Origin: Melanocharis versteri
Taxonomy: Eukaryota > Chordata > Aves > Passeriformes > Melanocharitidae
Direction of reading: 5' to 3'
DNA length: 64,000 nucleotides
Assembly (NCBI GenBank): GCA_013397845.1
Contig: VZTG01006785.1
Location: 677,732-741,731 of the forward strand
Position numbers and translations under genes: made by a program
Notes under the pieces: generated by a model
The model's input: the letters and a program-made list of their open reading frames with translations, nothing else
What the model was told of the DNA's origin: nothing
Database searches by the model: none
In this document: piece by piece, positions 13,151 through 24,795 of the stretch
Layout of the letters: each line of letters opens with the position of its first letter
How positions within the stretch are numbered: the first letter of the stretch is position 1

Positions 13151-16100
13151 TGGTACTGAAGTGGTATTACGTATTAATAACTGTTTATCACTGTCATCAA
13201 TTTGAAGACTTCCAACTTAACAAAACTTAACACTCCAGATTCTTCTTCCTGGATGTGAACGGTCTGCATTTGTGCCTCACTTCAATTACATCTACTGCCT
13301 CTGAAGGCATAACTTCTCTTCTGAAGTTACGGAGTTCTTGCCTAAAGCAGAAAATTTTCACCTGTTTCCTATGAAAATTTTTAAAATATATCTTCCATTC
13401 GATATTGATACCCAATTGATATCCGTCTGATATACTAATTTTCATTGATCTTCCCTTCCAGATAAGCGCGCATTTTTGGGGTATGCAGAGAAATGTTGCA
13501 ACACGATACAGCTGTTTGAGCTATTTGTTTTGCTGTACACAGTTCATCTACCTAAAATAATCTTAACAAGTAAGATTGCAAGCACTTTGTACTGTATAGT
13601 CACTTGTAGAATACTCATTTCTCAATCTGCTAATATTTTGGCAAAAAAATCTATAAAACAAATAGTTGCCATACGCTCTCTTCCCTTTGCATGCTACATT
13701 TCTCCCTGCTCCCCTTCTAAGAGAAGCAACGTCTCCTGGCCTAATCACACAAAATGCCCATTAATATAGGAGTGAAAAATCTATTTAAAGCTTTTGTAAA
13801 TCTCAGCCTCAGTCAGTAGCCTGGACTACTTCCTCACTTATAATAAGATTTTTAAAGGCATCCATTCCTTTCTCTCCAAAACAGGTGTTTATTAAATATT
13901 GTTCATCTTGGATTCTGAGTGAAAGCTTTATGGACACCAATGCCTCTTATATCTTTTTCTTGCCAGTACACATTCCACTTTTTTAATGTGACTTTTACCA
14001 TTGGCTTCTAAATATTTCTGAGAATCACCCTCTAGTTCTTGTACTTTTAATTGGTCACTTAAAGGCACCACCTTTTCTCTCTATAAATATCATCTTGGTT
14101 GGATCCAAAGAGCTTCCCAGACCAGATCTATCAGGAAGTGTTCAGACCATCTGAGATAACTGCTATAAATTTAGTGTTGATACAGCAAGACACTGAAGTA
14201 TATGTATTATCCTTCAAGATATTATAAGACATATGTAGTATATGGTATGAAAGATTAAACTGAGTTTCTAAAATCATGATTCATCACCCTCCAAATATTA
14301 TTCTGATCCAGTGCTCTTAACAAATTTGTAGCCTTTCTAAATATGCTGCTCTGGACCGTACTCATCTGTCCTGAGCTTTGTCAGCTGAACCTAGGACTTC
14401 ATTAAAATTCCCCCAGGAAGTTAACTTCCTCTTTCCTGCATGCTATAAGAAAACTAAAGAGCTTTACAAAGAAATGAAAAAGAAAGAAGAAATACTTAAG
14501 ACAGGATTTTTTAAAAATTTTCTCTTTAGTTAACATTTGATCAGAAGCACCTACATCCTTTACCTAGTAATTTGATTTTTAAGACACACAATATATTGAG
14601 CCAGTAAAATTGCCACAGCCCTCCACCACTCAAGAAAGAGCAAAGACTCAGTTTTCATGTTTTTAAATGTTTTTTTTCTTGTAATGGCACAATGGCAGGA
14701 AACTACTACTCGACTTTTTGTACAGCCCTCTTTCACCATTAGATCTTTGAAAATTTATAAAAGTAATTTTCCTTGGTTCTATCATTCTACCACTATTATT
14801 TTATTCTTTTTTAAAATTGTATTTTCAAGGTATGGCTCTTCTTCTCTCAACTTAAGGGTTAAAAATATTCATGGAACATTGAATATTCTACAGTAAGGAT
14901 TTTATTTTAGTAGTAATTTCATTCTTTAAAAAAACTGGAAGATCTGGCTTTCCTCTAGATCTTGACAATGTATTGTGATTTCACTTTTTTTGGTTTCAAA
15001 ATATTTTGTAGTGTATATTAGAGCCATAAAATTGCTGATGGAAGTCACAATTAGCCTGAATTTAATTCCCTGACAACATTTCCTGACTGTTTAATCCATT
15101 CCTCTTGTCACCTTCCCAGGAATGAAAATATTCCTTACTGCAGAAAAAACCCCAAAAACTCAATTTCTCTAGGCCTCTTCTAGAGAGGGGTTGCTAGCCT
15201 TTTCTCAAGGGACCAGTGGAAGGTTCTTGACTGGGAACATGGGTGAAGCTGTGGCCCTGTGATATATTTGTTGAAGACTGGCATCTTGGCTCACTTGTCT
15301 GCTATGATTGCACCAGTACTTTCCTTTTGGCCTCAGAAAATCCCCCTTCCCACATCCATTTCCAGGAGTTTTGTTTCATCTCTAGTATTTCCTGGGATGT
15401 TTCCCTTTTCACGTCAAATTCTCTCCTTTATAATGTTCCTAAGTCTTAATCAGATCCATTTGTGACATTTTTGTCAAAAATTTGTGACCTTCTTATCCCT
15501 GTACTTAAATTTCATCTTTATTTCATGTATAAGTTCGCTGTGTAGTATCATGGTGCTGTCACTTGACGTCTACATCAGATTCAGATTGTATTTCTAGACT
15601 GTTTTCCAACCCCATTCAGTTCTTCAGGGGCTTAATCTCTTCATTTTCCTTTTTTTATGATGTGTCCTTGACATAAAATAAGGTATTTGAAAGGAAAATG
15701 CTATATTTTATATTTGCTGTTCTAACACAGTCCATAACACTGCTCACTTTCTCCTGCTCCCTTAAAGCAGCCAGAGATGGACCCTGAAACATTTCTAGTT
15801 TGTGTTCTCTCTGCAAGAAGGCTACAGACTTCTTCAGAATCTTATCCTTCTGTTTAGAGGAGCTCAGTCTCCATATTATTAATTTCTTGGCAGGGGTACA
15901 GAGAGCTTTTTGGGCTCAGCCTACAATGATTGCTGGATTTGTTTCCAGTTGCACAAAAAAGTGAAGATCTTGCCTGAAATATTTAATAGGAACTCCCTTC
16001 TTTACACCTCCTGTGAACTTCCTCTTCTCACTCTTATATTAGTTTTTCTTCTATGATTTTTGTCTACAAACTCCTTCTGGTTTTACTCTTGATCTAATCT

Positions 16101-16600
16101 TGATTTATTTTGCAGCTTTGTTCCTTGCTGAAAGATTTTCCACTCCTCTTACCTTTTGAGACCAGTGACCCTTTCCACTAAATCCTTCCAGCAGATTTAA
16201 CCACATAAATCCTCACCTCTTTGGGGGAATTTTCAGAGATCTGATTTTCTGATATTTGCCTGGTGTTAACTCCTCAAAGTCTCTCTGGTAACTGGGCTTG
16301 GTTTTGTCATTTTCGTTTTTCTAGTCTCTATACTCTTTTCCCCTACAGCAACCATTTCTGGTAATTTGGACATTGTGTGATCTTCTGTGCTAAGGACTCC
16401 CAGGATTTTTTTTTTTTCATGGGATGAGAGAGTAGGAGGAGAGACAGTATAGTTTTTCCTAGTGGTCCCCTAAATAGAAGAAGGCAGGGAGCAATGATAT
16501 TTCCAAATCACATCACCACCTCCTTGAAGCTCCAGTTTGAGCAGCCATCTGCTCCCGCATCCCCTGGTGGTCCCCTAACAAACCATTTGTAATGCATTCA
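13151..16600. other. Noncoding AT/T-rich stretch, no gene seen
   Basis: Long runs of T-rich, low-CpG sequence. Overlapping short frames at 15,243-15,465 in two registers are typical of chance. No identifiable repeat family. An imperfect direct repeat 'ggtggtcccctaa'-like occurs at about 16,461 and 16,565. Nothing else stands out. Confidence 0.55.
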
Positions 16601-17400
16601 CGAGGTCAAAATTACTTCAGCTGAAGTCAGTGACATGGTTTAGCTATCCAGGGAATGTAAAAATGCATAATTCAGGCATTTTGTTGTGGGACTACGCAAA
16701 CAGCGGTTACAGAAGTGCACGCAGAGGCAGTGATAAGCTAAGTTTGAGTTCTGCATAGGACAATTTATATCACATTCCTTTCTTGTTCACAGCTATTTAA
16801 CACCCCTAAACGGCTATAATTCCTCTGAAGCAAAGGAGCACTTAAGTGACAAGTTCCCGTGTGAAGAACACACAACAGGGACAAAGAGTAGCTTTTTTCT
16901 CTCTGCATATCCCTAGCACGGCATGGAGTCTGCACAGTTCAAACCCATTCTGAAGAATTAGGCAGTAATCTCTCTCCTTGGGCCCTACACCCGGTTTTAG
17001 CAACACCTTTTATTAAAACCAAAGAACTGTTCATTAACAAAGCTTGATGGGCATCTTCCAACTTAAGTTTTTAGTTTTAAAAGGGTATTTGAAATCACTT
17101 TTACTGTCCCCACTGTGGCAACTGAGATTGTGCTCCTACTTCTGACAGGATGACATCTCTGACAGGAGAGAGAAGCCCTGATTCATTTGCTCTAGGATAG
17201 CATATGGTCCAGTGATTGGACTGCCGGCATGGGATGTGAGAAATAAAGTCGCGATTTGCTGCCACAGCTCATTTACATCAGGACAATACCTATCAAGAGT
17301 ATACTGCTTAACTATCTGTGCCATACGACTCTGCTAAATTCTGCCTGCAACCTGGTGAGTATTGTAGGGACACACCATAAAAGGCCCTGAGGATTGCGGA
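16600..17400. promoter_or_regulatory. Candidate conserved noncoding block
   Basis: CpG-retaining sequence with clustered factor-like motifs. A GATA-type 'gtgataagc' lies near 16,731, a TEAD-type 'cacattcct' near 16,771 and an NKX-type 'cacttaag' near 16,839. A second CpG-bearing part at 17,220-17,260 includes 'gtcgcgatttgctg'. A minus-strand frame of 62 codons (17,136-17,324) has an unremarkable start and no flanking splice sites. Function is inferred from composition only. Confidence 0.22.
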
Positions 17401-17599
17401 AAAGCAAGAGAATGAAGAAATCAGAGGTCAGACTCCCTTGGTGAAACTCTTTTCATTCTGTACAAGTCATTAAAAATCCAATATGGCAGTAGAGATTTTT
17501 TAGGCTTTTACTTAAAAGGTTTCAAAAGCTTTTGGCTTTTATGGAATGGGGAATATTTGGAAAGCTCAGAAAATTAAAACTGGAATTTCTTTTCTGTTC

Positions 17600-17631
17600 T
17601 TTTTTTTTTTTTTTTTCTTGAATAAAAAAAA
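17600..17631. repeat. T-homopolymer followed by A-rich arm
   Basis: A run of about 17 T is followed within four bases by a mostly A stretch, so the single strand could fold into a weak A/T hairpin. It may be a remnant tail of an inserted sequence, but no insert or target duplication is recognisable beside it. Confidence 0.6.
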
Positions 17632-18559
17632 GAAAGATGAACCACTTGGCTGGCACTTAGAATGCTTGGATTCAATTCCTGCTCCTCCTGGGACTTCCTA
17701 TGTAAATTCTGTTGTCTTGCTTTCTTCTAGTTGATAAAAATGGGAATATTTCCTTTTACTACTAGACATCCAATATACATTTTTGCCTGCTCACTTCTTT
17801 CTGTGTTTCTGTTACGGAGTCTTTCTTAAAGGGTTCTGAATTTGAACAAATCTTTTATCCTTTCTTAGGAGTATGCTGAGACCTTAAGGAATTTTAGATA
17901 GTAGTAAGAAGAAATATGTCATGCTCAGGCCACATTTCAAACTTCATATTGGAAGAGAAGCATCGTACAGTACCATAAATACAGGAGATCTCCTGGGCTA
18001 GCCTTATTTGGAGGGATCCAGATCTTTTCAATGACCTCAATTATTTTGCATTTTAGAAACCGGGAAACTTGGACTTTTAAAAATTTATCCACTTCTCAAA
18101 GCCATTCTGGCTCATTGCAGAAGTATCAGAGAAACCAGATAAACCATATTTCTGGAACAGTAAAGAAAACCTTTAGACAAGTGTTTCAGTCCACCTTTTG
18201 GGATACAGAATATGATAACAAGCCCTCTCACGTTAGAATGTTCTCTGAAGTTGAAGCAGCGTGTAGTAGCCTGATGTGGAAATGTGCTGAAGAGAGTATA
18301 AAATTGACCTTAAGCTTGAGTACAATGCACCTTTATCTGATGTCTTGTAATGATAGGTACTGATTGCGGTGTAGCTGCAAGCTAGGTCTGAACTTGATTC
18401 CTCCCTAACTGGCAGGTCTGGTATTTTATCTGGGACCACTTCAAACAACCCTCCTGGCTCGGCTGTGGGTTGCCAACCCTACATTTACCCTGCTTCCTGT
18501 AGTCACACAGCTGCAAGTGGAGTTGCCTCGGTTTGCTGCTCTGAAAAATATTCATCTTT

Positions 18560-18930
18560 CACAAAATAGCGGGGAAAAAAAAAAGAGAGAGAAAGAAAGA
18601 TAAAGATTTGTCTTCCCTCAGATCAGAAAGCTGAAGCATTTTGCCCTATGGCCACACAATCACTGCGTTGAGAGGAAGGAAGAGTGTGGGAAGCTACAGC
18701 TGCGGGTAATGGATGGGGACTGCTCATATTCTCAGCAGCCTGCAGTCACAGCGTATTAGGCGTAATGTGAAACTGCACCCTTGGTTGCTAAGAGAGAGCT
18801 CTGCTCACTTTCTTTGAAATAGCATGGTAGCTAAACTGCTCAACAATACCAATGTACATCACACACGGGTGCTATTACAGGCGATCTCTGCCATTCAGAC
18901 TTCACTAAGATGAGCAACTCGGTGAGCAAA
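18560..18930. promoter_or_regulatory. Purine tract plus CpG-retaining block, candidate regulatory
   Basis: A purine-only tract at about 18,570-18,608 is followed by some 300 bp with regularly spaced CpGs (18,665-18,935) and a 'ggttgctaag' element resembling half of an RFX X-box. No coding frame is supported. Regulatory function is inference. Confidence 0.2.
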
Positions 18931-18950
18931 ATGTTAACTGCTGCTTCCTC

Positions 18951-21900
18951 TGCTGCTTCTGTCTGCTTTGCCATCATGATCTTTTGTGTGTTTAGTTCAT
19001 ACCACTTTCAGTAATCTTTTCTCTACCTTATGGAAAAATACTAAGGCTTCAGCTGACTCCCTGGAGAATATGTCTGAAAGAAATCTACTTAAACTAGCAA
19101 TGACCACATTATAGCCTTAGGAATTTTCACTAAATCTGAGTGATGAATGGTCTCAAAAATCTTCCAGTTGGTATGGTTTCCCGATCACTATTACAGAAGT
19201 CATAGACATATGTCAAAAGACACACATTGGAATTAAGATGTGAGAGCACATGATAGCTACAAGTGATACCTTGATGGTTTCTTAAGATTTTTTTTTCCAG
19301 AATTATGAAAATCATATCAGTTCTGACATGAATGATCTCAGAGTGTGAATACTTTTCATAGACAAATAATGCCTCAATCATTTTGGGTTTATTTGGTTAA
19401 TCTGTTTCAAAGACAACATTTATGCATTTTCTTTACAGATGCTCATTTGTTCTTGTATGTTCTTCAAATCATTTTGGCAAGTCTTTATTAAAGGATAAGA
19501 CTGCAGATGCAAAAGGGAATTTAAAACTTGCTGCAGTGCTTCTGTTTTGTGATATTGAGATCATCATGAAGACAAAATGCAAAGTTATTTCACCTACTTA
19601 ATCTAGAGCTTAAGCCAGTTTTTGTGAAGTGTCAAAGTGAATAAGCATTTTAACTCCCTTTGATAAGTTAATTATAGCTGGTAGCATCAGTGACCACAGT
19701 GGTTCAGATTGCGAGATACTTTCCATGCTATAACACTACATTAATGTGTTCACAGCTTTCTGGAAACACACACTTCTTGAAATGAAACTTCTTATTCTTA
19801 GTTTCTCTCTGATGGTGGTCTGTCTTTATAGAGAAGAATAATGAGGGAGTGTTCAAATGTGTGTAAAAAGGAAGCTGTAACAAAACATATTCGTATTTGT
19901 GTTTAGTCGCTCACTTCTGACACTTTCAGAACCTAAAGCCCAATCCAAAGCCCATAGGAATTAATGAAAATAGTCACAATAACTGCAGTGAGCTTTAGAT
20001 CAGGTGCATTGTATTTAATAGAATTATCCTTGTCTGTTTTAAAAATAGTGCTTGGGTTTGAATGCTGGCCTAACAGAGAAAACTATGGCAGGCCTTTTGT
20101 TTGCTAAACCTGGATATGCCGTTTGCAAAAAAATTGTCTAGACACAGAATATTGTTATTTACAGCAGTAAATGTCAAATCAGTCTATTTCTATCAAAAAA
20201 AGAAAATGCACAAAAATGTCTTTCCCGAACCCACACCAATTTAAACTAATGGTTTTACACAAATTACATGCTCAACTCAGAAGCATGGAAGAGCTGAAAA
20301 TCCTTATTTATAGTTTCTCTCATTGAAGTTACTGGGTACTCTTTATCAGTAGGAGAAGGGCAAGAATAATAACTAATGCTTTTGCAAAATGCCTTTTCCT
20401 TAGCCCACATTTGCACCAGAAGTACAGCACTTATTAGCTGAATAGCTATTAAACTTTCAAATTCTCTGTAAAACAGAAAGAACCAGACCAGCAAGTCCTT
20501 CAAGCTGAATAACTTTTGGATAATCATTACCCAAATATCCGACACTAAGGAAAAAAAACCCAAATCTACGTGCACTTCTCCCACACACACGTGTCTAGTC
20601 TATTATTAAATCCTCAATGAAATTTGCATAGCTACAAACACAGGCAGTCTCAGGAAATGCTAAATGTTAGTGACATCACTTAAGGTGGCCATCCTTAAGG
20701 CAGATCAGAACACAAAAAGCGAAGAACAGGAATTTCTAACAGAAAAGATCAAGCACCACGGAATTTTCTCTGCAGTCTTAAATTAGTGATTTCCCAAGGG
20801 TTCTCCTCAACACCTTGAAAATTCCAGTATCTAGTATACAGAAGTTACCTAGGTGCTTCTTTAAAGTCAGGAGAGATCAGTGCCTCCATAACATTTATTC
20901 CTGCCTGCGACAGGATGAATGCCTAAGCTACTGAAGCATGGTACAAGTCCAGATGACAAGTCCACAGAGATAGATAATTTTCAGATGCAAGAGGATTTCT
21001 CCTTCTTCCCCTCCTAAAGACTCCCTGTTTCTTGGTTTTTCAACAGTAAGATTATCCTTTACTACAAGAGTAATAGCATGTCCCTACTACATACAATTGA
21101 ATCCACAGAATCACACATGTGAAGGTGGAAATTTATGAAACAGGTAACTACTTAGAGAAGACAGTCAAACCCCACAGCTGTATCCTGATAGAGAAATGCC
21201 TCTCTCTGTATGTCATTATGTATTTCCATTCAAGAGAGCAGGAAGAACTGGTTATGTAGTCAAGCATAAGTGTCTGGCTGCAGGACTAGATCACGTCACC
21301 AGCTCTTTTCCCTCTCTGTCTTTCAGGTCAAATGTTTTGCTCACTACTGTTGTTAATCTATTCCCTAAAACATATGGCTACTGTTTAATGAATTTTGTAT
21401 ATTCTGATATTATGGGAAACGTTCATTTTCAGATGTGCCAACTAAATTATTTCAGCCTGAATATTGTATTAACATTGGTCTTTCCATTTAATATCGCTAT
21501 GTATCTACAACACACATTTCAAACCAAAGGAGTCTTAAAGTGCATATTCAGTACTTGGCAAATACACCTTCTGAAACACATGGAGACAAGTCTTTTAATG
21601 GAAATTATTAGATTATTTCTATAAGCAGATATTCAAGACAACATACTTTGTTCAACATTTTTGTTCCTGAAAACATTTGCCTGGCCTCTTCAATATCTAG
21701 GAAGCAGGTACAGATATTTTTTTAAGTTTGTGTGTAAATTAGGCTTAAGAACAACACCTTGGGACATTAATGATATATTAACATGCCTCCAGAGCAGTAT
21801 TATATAAATCTGGGGTTTTTTAAAATGCATTATCAAATCTGTCGGTCCTTTCAAATTTTCGTGCAATGTTTTGTGGCTTTGAAAGTATGCCTGATTTTTT

Positions 21901-24210
21901 GGCTATGTTTCACGTAAGTGCACACATGCACCTGTTTAAAACACAGAAGGAATGTGACTGAAAGTAATCAAAAAGAAATATTCGAGACATCCAGTGAAAT
22001 GACCGAGGATATCCCAGTTTCTCCAATCTTTACATTCACAAAAAGCATTTGTATTCAAGACCCCAAGCGAAATTCTCAAACTAGAGATCTTTAAGTTAGT
22101 GGCTTAGCTTCAATTAGCAGCTAAATAAAAAAAGGCCAGATTTTCAGACATGAAATCAATAGAAACTCCAGATACTTAATTTCATAGGTCTGTAAATCAG
22201 TCCTGGCTGTTTAGACGGTTGAAGATAACGACCCATTTTCAGAAGAGCTAAATGGTGTCAATTAGAAATAAACATAGTTACCATCTCTGAGAAGCACGCC
22301 CTGTCATTATAAGGTATTAACCTACTCCTTTATGTTTGCCATCTTTTTTCTTTAGGATAAAAAGAAACATTATTCCTGCAGCAGACAGATCCATCCAGCA
22401 CATACAGAGCATTTGTAACCAGAGCTGAATTGTGCCCTTTTGCACATTGATACAAAGCAGGAATACATTTGCTGAAGTTAATGGAATGACTTTCATACTT
22501 TTTCAGGAAAAAATCTCCAATTTCATAGGTTATAAATTTTATTTAATTTTCAATTCAAACGTAAACATGCATTTTTAGAATAGGATTGCTGTAACATTTC
22601 TGAAACACAAAGGAAAAGAAGAGATTGCAGCAGGGAAGGCTTCAGCTGCAACAAGAAATTTGCAGCTTCTGCTGCAACATCTTTATAAATAATTTTCATA
22701 ATAAAGGGGCCAACTGAATTTTGCAGGCACTGAGTTCTTTCATATTGTTACCAAGGTGCTCGTACATGAAACAAGGCTAAAGAAATTTTGCTACCTATTA
22801 AAAAGCGTATCAGCTGGAAAGGAAGTTCTACCTAATTGATAATTAAATTTAGAAGAACAAAACACTCCATTGATTCTGACTATCAGAGAAAGATTTAGCC
22901 CTAGTTTTTTAAAAACATCACTCTTCATGCAACATACTTGACTTTCCCCAATTTTACTGCGAAGAAGAAATGCGACGCCTTTTGTCGGTAAGTGGAGTGA
23001 TGCTACTGTGTTCAGGACACCACAAATTCTGCTTCTAAGAGAAAAAGGTTCCATGGAAACCACTGAACACTGATGAATATTTGACAGTCATCTATTTTTA
23101 CTCCTAACAAGTCTAAACACCACAAAGATAATTTTACCTTGTTTTTTCAGAATTTTTTTTCTTTACCATTTGAAATAAAATGTGGTATTTCTAATTTATC
23201 AAATGGATTTTCTCTGCCAGTGTTAAAAATGCAAAAACCAAAGTTCTCAGAAATATTAGGAATAATGATTTGACATGGAGACCTGGGATTTCTTTCAGTT
23301 CTGCACAACACCGGGCTACTGTCAGAATTACATAAATAAGTAATTGTAAACCATGCAATTAAAATTTGAAAACACAAGTTCAGAAGCAAGAGGATATCTT
23401 ATTCTCCAAACATTTCCAAAGGATTTTAATTCAGCACACAAGCTGTATCAGTGAAAGTAATCATTCACCCCCAACATTAAAGGTTAATCTCTTCCAATGT
23501 GAAGAATGTAGCATATCCCTATTTCTCACTCCCTTGTATGGGACCACATAAAGGTTGTCTCCCTTATTTTTTCTTGAGCATTAAATCTCTGTACAGAGTA
23601 GAACAGCAGCATGTTAGCTGCGTTGCTATGCCATGGCCAGCATAAAAGTCCTTCTGAGTTTTACAGTGGATGTATGCAAAATAATAAACTGTTCTGGAAT
23701 GTTAATAGATCAAACAGATAGGAGCAGAGAACAGAAAGCGATATCTTAGGTTCTCATAACCATTTTTAAAAGTCTATCTGATGCACAGAGATTTAAAATG
23801 TTTTAGTAGCTGATAATGGAAATCGAATTAATATAATGAAAAGTTTATCTTTCTCCCAGCCCTTACACTTTCTTAAAATCCTAACCCTGTCACCAGTGAA
23901 GACAATGAAAATCTTTCTATTCACTTGAGAGTGCTCTGGATTCAACCCCAACACTAAGCATGCCTGCTCACTTCAAGCTAGAATTTTTCTGGGAATTTTG
24001 AACTTTGTATAATGCTCAGGCTGGTTTCCCTTTTTATTTCCAAGCTAAAACATCGTGCCTCCAGAAGTCTTCAGTCTCAGATTAGTTTTCACAGTTATCT
24101 ATGTTTCACATAGGGCACTATAACTACTGGATGGAGGAGAGGTTCATCCTCTTTAATATTGCCTATACTAATAATTTCCAAGGGTTCCATACTTATCAAA
24201 CTGAAACAGT
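18951..24210. other. Noncoding AT-rich stretch, no gene seen
   Basis: Low CpG, no simple repeats of note and no recognisable mobile element. The longest frame (21,196-21,624) has 142 codons but is rich in Phe, Leu, His and Cys, as expected from T-rich noncoding DNA. A lone donor-like 'gtcg|gtaagtgg' occurs at 22,987/22,988 without a supportable exon. Confidence 0.5.
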
Positions 24211-24795
24211 TGTGGTTTAATCCCAGCCAGCAGCCAAGCCCCAGGCAGCCGCTTGCTCTGTCCCACACCAGTGGGATTGAGGAGAGAATCAGAAGATTAA
24301 AAGCCAGAAAACTCATGGGTTGAGATAAAGACAGTTTCACAGTGACACCAAAAGCCGTACACACAAGCAAAGCAAAGCAAGAAATTAGTTCACCTTTTCC
24401 CATGGGCAGGTAGATGTTCAGCTATCTCCAGGAGAGAAGGGCCCCATCACATGTAATGGTTACTTGGGAAGACAAACACCATCATTTCAAACATCCCCCC
24501 CTTCCTTCTTCTTCCTCCCCTTTCATGTACTGAGCTGGATGTCATATTTGAAATATTGCTTTGGGCAGCTGGGGTCACCTGGCTGTGTCTCCTCCCAACC
24601 TCCTGTGCATCCCCAGCCCCCCTGCCAGTGTGACAGTACCAAGAGCAGAAAAGGCCTTGTCTCTGTGCAAGCCCTGCTCAGCAATAACAAAAATATCTCT
24701 GTATTATCAGCCCTGTGTTCAGCACAAATCCAGAACACAGCTCCACACTGGCCACTGCGAAAAAAGTTACCTCTACCCCAGCCAAAACCAGCACA
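24211..24795 (-). mobile_element. Solo LTR of an avian endogenous retrovirus (antisense)
   Basis: Read on the + strand it begins 'tgtggtttaatcccagcc' and ends 'ccagccaaaaccagcaca', which is the reverse complement of an LTR family widespread in birds that begins with a 'tgtcctggtttcagctggg'-like sequence. The TG...CA termini are intact. No internal gag, pol or env sequence lies on either side, so it is a solo LTR left by LTR-LTR recombination. Flanking 5-mers are 'acagt' and 'ctagt', only 3 of 5 matching, so the target duplication is decayed. The same family occurs in the opposite orientation at 56,044. The family name is not assigned; placement is from memory of bird sequences. Confidence 0.85.

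Noticed and set aside
17136..17324. 62-codon minus-strand frame MAQIVKQYTLDRYC...
   Set aside because: Reads plausibly as protein but has no acceptor, donor, promoter or family match; kept only as part of a candidate regulatory block.
21196..21624. 142-codon + strand frame
   Set aside because: Composition (Phe, Leu, Cys, His-rich) is that of translated T-rich noncoding DNA; no Kozak, CpG or splice support and no recognised domain.
22930..22990. Possible small exon ending at 'gtcg|gtaagtgg'
   Set aside because: The donor is good but no acceptor with a pyrimidine tract and coding-like frame can be paired with it; too short to support.
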